A stretch of DNA of 16,838 bases from positions 32,299 through 49,136 of the forward strand of contig MU602758.1 in the NCBI GenBank assembly GCA_025201865.1, read 5' to 3'. Below the pieces are notes generated by a model. That model was not told the origin of the DNA and did not search any database. It was given only the letters and a program-made list of their open reading frames with translations. Shown here in pieces: positions 1 through 5,900 of this stretch (position 1 is its first letter; each line of letters begins with the position of its first letter). The stretch is from Ramicandelaber brevisporus (taxonomy: Eukaryota > Kickxellomycota > Ramicandelaberales > Ramicandelaberaceae). The position numbers and the translations under genes are program-made.

Positions 1-84
1 GTTTGCTCTCTCTGCTCTCAACTACTCGACTGAAGATTGACCACTACCAACAACAGCAACAGAACAGAACAGAACAGAACAGCC
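1..84 (+). promoter_or_regulatory. 5' leader of the zinc-finger gene, with CAA/AGAAC repeats
   Basis: The segment before the first ATG begins with a TTTGCTCTC motif (2-10). It continues with CAACAACAGCAAC-type sequence and then four tandem AGAAC units (61-80), ending four bases before the ATG at 85. Such C/A-rich, G-poor leaders are expected to be unstructured. The reading frame stays open upstream to a TTG at 37, but that stretch only translates the repeats (Asn/Thr/Gln/Arg) and is not counted as coding. The true transcription start is probably outside or at the window edge. Confidence 0.5.
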
Positions 85-2076
85 ATGTCGACCGTGAAGA
101 TCAAGACAGAGCCAACAACAGCAACAGCAGCAGCAGTCGCTGTGCAAGTCAAGCTCGAGCCGAGTCTCTCAACAGCTGGTATCAAACTCGAACAACACAC
201 TTCAGACATTGACACAAAAGTCGAGTCTGGCTCGGAAGCTGACATCAAATCTGAGAACGCCGATGACGATGATGACGATGAAGACAGCGATCAAACTACA
301 GCTACTTCCAAGAATCAGCGACATTTCATCTGCGAATATCCTGGATGCGATCGTAGGTTCGGCTATGCCAGCCTTCGGAAAATGCACCAACATGAGCACA
401 GACTCCAAACCGAGCTTTATATATATGGAAAGACTTACACTCTGTCTCGGCAGTCGTTAGATAGTCGGTGGCCATGTCCTATTCCGGATTGTTCGTCAAC
501 ATACAAAACAGCTAGTGGTGTACGTGGCCATGTACGGAAAACACATAATAGTAGAGTGAACCGGCAACAACAACAACAGCTTCAAACAAAGATGACTCGA
601 TATAATCTTTATTTCCTTGATGTGAATGACTTTTATGTTGGTGGTATTAGATGTGGCTTTCATACTTCGACTGCAATATTCATCTGTCATGAATGTAGGG
701 TGGTGCCAGAATGTCTGCTAGCTCATTTACAACAAATACATGGATATGATGGGAAATCAATTGACAACTCTGCCCTGCCAGAGAGTGCAGTGGATGCCAA
801 TACCGATCCCAATATTAATCAGCACACCAGTAATTCACATCTCGCAGCATCAATTAGCCAGCCATATCAACACCACCAATATATTGTTCAAGGTTGGCAG
901 TGCATCACATCTGATTGCGGATATTGTGGCTTTACAGTTAATAATAAGACTGATCACAAGAAATTCTTTCATCAAGGTGAACAAATGGCGACAGTTCCTG
1001 CGCTCGTATTGCGCCTTAGTTCATCGAAAGTTCACACTTCATACTTTTTCATTACTCGCATTGACCAAGCCACGGCCAGCACCAAAAGAGTGAACCGGCA
1101 CAAACTCGACTACAGTCACGATGGATTGAACGCACAAGATGAGAATGTAGATTGTACTGACCAGAATGAAATCACAGATGAATCCAATAAGAAGCGACAA
1201 TGGAAGTGTGAATATCCTAATTGCGAGCGTTTCTTCAACTCAGCTGATCAACTTAGCGGGCATCGGCATGAGCACAAACTGGAAGCTGTGGTTAATGTAA
1301 ATGGTAATCCATTCACTCTTACTCGCCAATCTTTAGATGATCGATGGCCATGTCCAGTTCCAGATTGTGAAACTACGTGGAAAGCAGTCAGTTGTATTCG
1401 TCCCCATATGCGAAGAGTTCACAGCACACTGATAAATCAAAAGCGTGTTAATAGTGAGGACGACAATGATCTGCATCATGAAAGTGTCAAGAGGATAAAG
1501 CATACCATTCATTATCTAAATGTGGACGATTTTTATGTTTGTGGTGCTAGATTCGGCTTTCATACTACAACTGGAGTGTTCATTTGTTACGAATGTAAGT
1601 TGGTACCAGAATGTCTGTTAACTCATTTGCAACTGTCACATGGATATGATGAAAAGTCGATTAACAATTCTGTTTTGCCTGAAAGTGCAGTAACTGCAGG
1701 CACCGATCCCAATGGAAACCAACATACCAACAACTCACATCTCGCGCCAATGATTCACGAACCAACTAAGCTACATCATCCAGACATATTTCAAGGCTGG
1801 CTGTGCGTTGCATCAAATTGTGGTTATTGCTACTCTACTGTAAAGTCTAGAAACCGGCATCAGCGAATGGACCATAAAGGCGAACAACTCTCGACAGTTC
1901 CTGCACTAGTATTGCGATTGCTGTATTCGACAAACCTAACTTCATACTTTCTCATTACTCGACTGGATACACCCTCTAACAGCATTGTCCAGCTAAGTAA
2001 CTCTGCCAGTCAGTGCAAAAGCGAATGTGATTACGATGATGGCGATGAATTAGTACTGAGTGAGTACAGTGATTAA
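85..2076 (+). CDS. Duplicated-module C2H2 zinc-finger protein, OrsD/DUF3505-like, with SUMO-motif N-terminus
   Basis: The protein has 663 residues from the first ATG. Residues 1-57 hold four consensus SUMO-acceptor motifs (Lys7, Lys23, Lys34, Lys55 in I/V-K-x-E) and one relaxed one (Lys45), followed by an acidic run (60-69). Eight zinc-binding units lie in two modules. Module 1: C83/C88/H101/H105, C131/C136/H149/H154, C201/C204/H214/H219 and C273/C278/H291/H296. Module 2: the same four, starting at C375, C423, C501 and C574. The third unit of each module is atypical (C-x2-C-x9-H-x4-H). It is followed about 55-60 residues later by a normal finger, then by a ligand-free VPALVLRL...TSYF segment. 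That order resembles the fungal OrsD (formerly DUF3505) domain with its two C2H2-like segments; this match is inferred from memory of the family. A nuclear, DNA- or chromatin-binding role is likely, target unknown. Codons are unbiased and AT-leaning compared with the other genes, which suggests low expression. The C-terminus is acidic (DYDDGDE). Confidence 0.85.
   Translation: MSTVKIKTEPTTATAAAVAVQVKLEPSLSTAGIKLEQHTSDIDTKVESGSEADIKSENADDDDDDEDSDQTTATSKNQRHFICEYPGCDRRFGYASLRKMHQHEHRLQTELYIYGKTYTLSRQSLDSRWPCPIPDCSSTYKTASGVRGHVRKTHNSRVNRQQQQQLQTKMTRYNLYFLDVNDFYVGGIRCGFHTSTAIFICHECRVVPECLLAHLQQIHGYDGKSIDNSALPESAVDANTDPNINQHTSNSHLAASISQPYQHHQYIVQGWQCITSDCGYCGFTVNNKTDHKKFFHQGEQMATVPALVLRLSSSKVHTSYFFITRIDQATASTKRVNRHKLDYSHDGLNAQDENVDCTDQNEITDESNKKRQWKCEYPNCERFFNSADQLSGHRHEHKLEAVVNVNGNPFTLTRQSLDDRWPCPVPDCETTWKAVSCIRPHMRRVHSTLINQKRVNSEDDNDLHHESVKRIKHTIHYLNVDDFYVCGARFGFHTTTGVFICYECKLVPECLLTHLQLSHGYDEKSINNSVLPESAVTAGTDPNGNQHTNNSHLAPMIHEPTKLHHPDIFQGWLCVASNCGYCYSTVKSRNRHQRMDHKGEQLSTVPALVLRLLYSTNLTSYFLITRLDTPSNSIVQLSNSASQCKSECDYDDGDELVLSEYSD
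319..1065 (+). repeat. Internal coding duplication, copy 1 (four-finger module)
   Basis: Residues 79-327 of the zinc-finger protein. It runs from the first CEYPGC finger to the YFFITRID segment. It aligns colinearly with copy 2 with an offset of 292 residues in the first two fingers and 300-301 in the last two, so only small indels separate the copies. The copies are recognisably similar at DNA level as well, for example around the sequence encoding VPALVLRL. Confidence 0.9.
1195..1968 (+). repeat. Internal coding duplication, copy 2 (four-finger module)
   Basis: Residues 371-628 of the zinc-finger protein, from RQWKCEY to YFLITRLD. All sixteen zinc-ligand positions of copy 1 are retained here, so both modules appear to be under constraint and neither looks decayed. 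The linker between finger 2 and the atypical finger 3 is longer and charged (SEDDND, then KRIKH) where copy 1 has a short Gln run. Confidence 0.9.
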
Positions 2077-2780
2077 CACGATATTCATTAGCTGGAAATA
2101 GCGACACTGTCACCAGATTCTCAGTCATTACGGCTTGACACGTTTAACCCATCACTTCTTGACGATAATGAAATGGGTAACTCATAGTTTGCATATTAAT
2201 CAATGTTCCTTTTAATATTCATACTTGTAGCACTGCTAGCCAAGTATATATTTAATCTTCGCCGTACATGTTGTTCGACACTCGAGGGGAGAAGAGATGG
2301 TAAACAAGACGTTGTACTGGAAGGAGCTGTGATGTAGAAGCTCAATGGGTAGTTGCCAGAAAATGGGCAAACACTGTTTCCATTCACACATTCAAAATAC
2401 AACGCGAACACCATGCACAAGTTGACACCGTGAAAGAGAGAGTGGGAAGAGAGCTCACGATATGTCATCTCTCTACTTCAACAAATGAGCACGCACACAC
2501 ATAAGACTGTGGATGCTGTGGTACTGAGCAAACTGGGAATGAAATGTCTCGGAACGGAAGGAATAGACTGCGAGAGCATACACACACGTTCCTCTTTCGG
2601 TGTCAATGGCTGCGTTTGCTTGTTTTGGAAGTTAACGTTATTAATCCACACTTCTCACGCCGAATATAATTCTTTGCGGCGCCAACTTTGAGTTCCCACC
2701 AAACAGTACTGTGAGCACTTTGACTGTGCGTGAAAAAGCAACAGCAACAGTAACAACAACAGCAACAACAACAAAGCAAA
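2077..2780. other. Intergenic stretch without a supported gene
   Basis: This is the 3' flank of the zinc-finger gene and the distal promoter of the secreted-protein gene. Open frames here (the longest is 90 codons on the minus strand, 2196-2468) show no domain, signal or codon preference. One GTAAACA forkhead-type heptamer occurs at 2300-2306 and a GGCGCC palindrome near 2689. Nothing else stands out. Confidence 0.6.
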
Positions 2781-2782
2781 GT

Positions 2783-2814
2783 CCCCTCCCTCCCTTTACT
2801 TCCCCCAGTCCCCC
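2783..2814 (-). promoter_or_regulatory. G-quadruplex / i-motif candidate upstream of the TATA box
   Basis: The plus strand has five C-runs (2783-2786, 2788-2790, 2792-2794, 2802-2806, 2810-2814) separated by 1, 1, 7 and 3 bases. Read on the minus strand this meets the canonical pattern of four or more G-runs of at least three with loops of 1-7. It sits about 35 bp upstream of the TATA motif of the secreted-protein gene. It also contains CCCCT (2783-2787), the yeast stress-response-element core; whether that is used here is inference. Confidence 0.55.
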
Positions 2815-2846
2815 AAAGCTCAATCCGCTCAGCAAAAGCAGTGATG

Positions 2847-2856
2847 CATATAAGAG
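2847..2856 (+). promoter_or_regulatory. TATA box of the secreted-protein gene
   Basis: The sequence CATATAAGAG lies 135-144 bp upstream of the ATG at 2991. If transcription starts about 30 bp downstream, the leader would be roughly 110 nt, pyrimidine-rich (TCATCATCCTCTTCTTC and so on), and free of any ATG before the start codon. It includes a TTTGCTCTC motif at 2946-2954. Confidence 0.6.
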
Positions 2857-2990
2857 AGGGTTGTTTGAGCTGCTGTCGTCTCGTGTATCCCTTCGATTAG
2901 CTTTATCATCATCCTCTTCTTCATCATCTTTGTCATCGCACGCTCTTTGCTCTCACAGATTGACTTATCTGCTTATTCCACCTCTTCCCA

Positions 2991-3497
2991 ATGAAGTTCT
3001 CGCTCGCCACTGCCACCGCTGCCGCTACTGCTGCTCTCGTTGCCCTGTCTGGCAGCCAGGTATCCGCCCTGCCACCGATGACCTTCTCGTCGCTGGCTCG
3101 CTACAGCCGCGATATGGTGCTGCGTTGCATCAGCAGCGACTCCAAGCTCATTGACTCTGTCATTTACCGCAACCCAGTCAACAACAACTTGCATGTCACC
3201 TACGACAACAAGGACTGCTACATTGTGTATGTGAGCAACGTGGGTTGCTGCAAGTGGGACGGCGTTACTCTGCAGTACCAGATTGGCGCTGGCAACATTC
3301 TCTATGGCTACGGACATCGCAGCGACTTGAACCTGAACAACCAGTTCCCAATTCCACCAGACACTCGCGTGCTGAAGCCAAGCAGCTCAAACAGCTGGCA
3401 CGAGGACCCGAAGATTCAGTGCATCGATGACGGCAAGATTGCTGGTGCCGCTACTCATGGTGAGCACGGCCAGGTCGTCTTCAAGATGGACGACTAA
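2991..3497 (+). CDS. Small secreted protein, family not recognised
   Basis: The product has 168 residues. Residues 1-26 form a clear secretory signal peptide: MKF start, Ala/Leu-rich core, and likely cleavage after VSA26. The mature part has five cysteines (C46, C76, C86, C87, C144); the adjacent C86-C87 pair and the odd number mean at least one cysteine is free or used between molecules. No transmembrane segment, GPI-type tail or dibasic processing site is evident. The middle (about 55-110) alternates polar and aromatic/hydrophobic residues, consistent with a beta-rich fold. Codon use is extreme: all 11 Asn codons are AAC and all 8 Lys codons are AAG, unlike the zinc-finger gene just upstream. 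With the strong TATA promoter this suggests a very highly expressed extracellular or wall-associated product. The start is the first ATG after the TATA box. I recognise no family; an enzyme motif is not visible. Confidence 0.85.
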   Translation: MKFSLATATAAATAALVALSGSQVSALPPMTFSSLARYSRDMVLRCISSDSKLIDSVIYRNPVNNNLHVTYDNKDCYIVYVSNVGCCKWDGVTLQYQIGAGNILYGYGHRSDLNLNNQFPIPPDTRVLKPSSSNSWHEDPKIQCIDDGKIAGAATHGEHGQVVFKMDD

Positions 3498-4320
3498 TAC
3501 AATTGTAGATTGAGGTTGTTTAAAACACACAAAGTTGCACTATTATTGCGTTTTATTATTTTTTTAAGTAGCGTTTATAGCCTTGAGTTATCAATCTGTA
3601 TTAAAGTTACAACATCAGTCAACAAGTCAGGAATACAAAAAAAAGATGATTAGTACAATAATGAATAGGTTCCAAAAAAAAACAAAGACAATAGACTCAC
3701 AGTTCTTCAAGATGATCAAGTTAGCAATTTCACATCCTCAACCAACCACAATCTGCTCACATCACATCCACGATGATTGCAGTATATAACAGCTACCTTG
3801 CAAGCCCGTTACATACATCAACCAGAAACTGAATGGTCTCTTCCAATTCTAAGATTGAAAAGTGATCAAAATGGATTGAGTCGAGGGAAGGACGCAGAGA
3901 TCAGCACAGGATACACTGCTAAATGACGGATGCCAGAGAGCTGCACACCCCATCTACTCCGAGAATGTCTCAGCTCTCCTTCCGTGCATTTCAACCATCA
4001 CTTTCCTCATTCAGTCACTTTCCCGGTCAAAGAATGGAAATTGATCAGCCAAAATCTAGAGAATGTACATTCCGAGAATACAAAGCAGCCATTATGCATC
4101 ACAAACACCATAAAACATGACATAAACAGACAATAGATAGGAGAAATCCGAGAACATGTAATTGTTAACCAATCAGTTTCTTGAAAACCTGCTTTGTTAT
4201 ATTGAGTCTGATAACCACACAAGTAACCACAACACATTCATCTATCATCACAGCTCGTCATTAACCCTCCAGTGGTCGGCTCACTTTTTTTTATCACTCG
4301 CAGATCTACATTAGGTTTAC

Positions 4321-4560
4321 CTCAATCAACTCTCACTGATTCATCCACATCCACAGCCTGTTAGGCACAGTATTCCATTACCATTGAACTCAGTATCACC
4401 AACAAGCGTAATCTCAAACCTAGCAGCTCTTGATACCACACACACCTTCTAATTACTGCTCATACAATCATGAAGCTACTCAACATCCACTATTCCAACT
4501 ACTAAAGACACATCTCCTCTCATAGTCCTGAACTACATAAAGACGAAACTCACCACCAAT
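4321..4560 (+). other. Strongly C-over-G skewed segment
   Basis: Counting by eye over four 60-base lines gives about 78 C and 21 G in 240 bases, a GC skew near -0.6. The flanking C/A/T-rich sequence extends the effect from about 4230 to 4600. There is no long open frame that explains it. Confidence 0.6.
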
Positions 4561-5078
4561 CCTTGCCTGCAATAAGCCAAGCGCCACCTTAGCACACTTC
4601 TATGCGTGGTACGGGCGATTTAATGAGTGGTCTGCGCTGCTCATCTATTTTCGACACGAGGTGACGAAAAAATATTAAGCGCCAAAAAAATACAGTCATC
4701 GGCGTTCAACAATTACTTGGTGCAAAATAGCCTCAAAACCACCAAAAGTCAAACAATGACTGCATCATGGACATTCACACAGACCGATAAAAGTATAGTA
4801 AGTAAGAAGCATCAGGGTCAGAGGTCCCAAGCCAAATGCAGTTCACAGTTAATTGATAAAAGAAAAACAAATAACAAGCCATGCCTCTCAAGACATCGGC
4901 TCATAAATGTTTCCAACAATTAACCATGACACATTTCGAAACCTGGGCGGATCCCACAATAACTGCAGGAAAGGGGACCAGCAAAGGAAATGGTGGTAAC
5001 GTAGCAACAGACAAGGAGATTGACCATTCCATAACTATGAGGAACAGAGGCCCACTCGAGAAGATGTGAAATCGAACA

Positions 5079-5132
5079 GTAAACAATAGTAAACATTGAG
5101 TAGCAACATGAGCTATGCAGAAACAGTAAACA
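5079..5132 (+). promoter_or_regulatory. Cluster of three forkhead-type sites (GTAAACA)
   Basis: Perfect GTAAACA heptamers occur at 5079-5085, 5089-5095 and 5126-5132, all in the same orientation. The first and third share a longer AACAGTAAACAA match. A fourth copy, in the opposite orientation, is at 5516-5522 (TGTTTAC). They lie 380-820 bp upstream of the 7TM-protein start. GTAAACA is the core recognised by forkhead transcription factors; occupancy is inferred. Confidence 0.45.
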
Positions 5133-5477
5133 AATGCAGCGTGGGTTCCACTACGACACTAGATCGCGCAGAATAACCAAGGAACCAGCTAGACCGTAAT
5201 AGAGACAAACACACAAGTTGATGACACCAAAGAACAAAGGCAGCCTTTTACAAGCAGGATACTGTGGCTTGAACAACAAGGACAGCAAACGCGAATGAAA
5301 CAAGTCAACGTCAGTAGTAATAGACCCAAGATCGCAAGTCCAAAAAAAAAACAAAAGTTCGACAAGCACCGATTAGAGTAATGACTTTGTAGAAGCTGTG
5401 ACAAGTTGAGGAAGTGTTTTTTATGTGATTTCGAGTGTGGCGGTTGGAGAGAACGAAAGCACAGAAGCTGCGGTTTA

Positions 5478-5520
5478 CTCTGCTCTGTTCTGCTTTGCTC
5501 TGTTCTGTTGTGTTTTGTTT
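5478..5520 (+). repeat. TCTGTTCTG / TTTGCTCTG imperfect repeat
   Basis: A degenerate pyrimidine-plus-G repeat of 5-10 base units. It contains a 14-base string (5489-5502) that recurs exactly at 13236-13249 in the divergent promoter. Its unit is close to the complement of the AGAAC repeat in the leader of the first gene. Confidence 0.5.
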
Positions 5521-5650
5521 ACTCAATAATGATGCTGCTCTCGAAATACATTCAGGAACCCTGGCCAAGGAGGGGCACGGCTATAATTGGCTGCTGCGAC
5601 TCCTGAAATGAAGCGAAGAAATGAAAATAACTCAGCAGATGCTATTACTT

Positions 5651-5688
5651 CGTCGGAGTGTCCGTCAGTGGTTTAAGACACTCCGGTG
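5651..5688 (+). other. Inverted repeat / hairpin upstream of the 7TM gene
   Basis: CGGAGTGTC (5654-5662) pairs perfectly with GACACTCCG (5677-5685). Outside it, two G-U pairs and a C-G pair extend the stem to 12 bp, with a 14-nt loop. It lies about 210-250 bp before the start codon, so it would be in the mRNA leader if transcription starts upstream of it. As DNA, it presents two inverted CGG triplets 26 bp apart. Confidence 0.55.
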
Positions 5689-5753
5689 CATGACCAATGG
5701 AGGATACTATCAAGCGCTCCTGACTCTGCACCACAAGCAATCGCAACGTCAGC

Positions 5754-5784
5754 AAGAAGGAAGAAGGAAGAAGGAAGAAAAAGC
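5754..5784 (+). repeat. AAGAAGG heptamer repeat
   Basis: About three and a half tandem copies of a purine-only heptamer. Roughly 45 bp downstream lies a T/C-only tract of complementary character, so intramolecular pairing or triplex structures are possible. Confidence 0.7.
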
Positions 5785-5828
5785 ACAATGTGCTAGGCAC
5801 ACTCGTCTCTTGATTCTCACAATCCACT

Positions 5829-5880
5829 TTCATTTCCCTTCTCTTTTTATTTCTTCTTCTTCTCCCTCTTCTCCCATTCC
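5829..5880 (+). promoter_or_regulatory. Pyrimidine-rich leader tract of the 7TM gene
   Basis: An almost pure C/T stretch ends 20 bases before the ATG at 5901. Similar C/T-rich leaders precede the secreted-protein and glutamate-cysteine ligase genes. An alternative reading, a 3' splice-site polypyrimidine tract ending at the TGATAG near 5890-5895, cannot be excluded. The downstream frame is open either way. Confidence 0.4.
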
Positions 5881-5900
5881 CGTTGTTTGTTGATAGAGAG

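Larger units (their letters stand above)
3498..5900. other. 2.4 kb intergenic region without a supported gene
   Basis: This region is AT-richer than the genes around it. All frames here are short (at most about 100 codons) and show no domain, signal peptide or codon bias; I also found no tRNA, 5S, U6 or SRP RNA signature by eye. It opens with a 10-bp perfect palindrome directly after the stop codon (3498-3507), followed by T-rich sequence that probably holds the 3' end of the secreted-protein mRNA. Distinct elements (skewed segment, forkhead cluster, inverted repeat, purine heptamers, pyrimidine tract) are listed separately. It may contain an unrecognised non-coding RNA or be the long promoter of the 7TM gene. 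Confidence 0.6.

Noticed and set aside
37-84. In-frame upstream extension of the zinc-finger gene from a TTG
   Set aside because: It translates only CAACAG/AGAAC repeats; the first ATG at 85 opens with the SUMO-motif region and is the natural start.
2196-2468. 90-codon minus-strand frame
   Set aside because: No domain, no codon bias, no promoter elements; consistent with chance in intergenic DNA.
2711-3154. 147-codon plus-strand frame overlapping the secreted-protein gene
   Set aside because: It reads through the CAA/C-rich promoter and is out of frame with the well-supported secreted protein; low-complexity product.
4679-4690. E2F-like GCGCCAAAAAAA element
   Set aside because: No gene nearby that would be under E2F control, and A-rich surroundings make the match unremarkable.
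4798-4803. Perfect GTAAGT 5' splice-site consensus
   Set aside because: No credible exon upstream and no matching acceptor with coding sequence downstream; a single hexamer is expected by chance.
5130-5160. Possible tRNA T-loop (GGTTCCACTAC)
   Set aside because: It mismatches the B-box at a key position and there is no A-box, acceptor stem or anticodon arm at suitable spacing.
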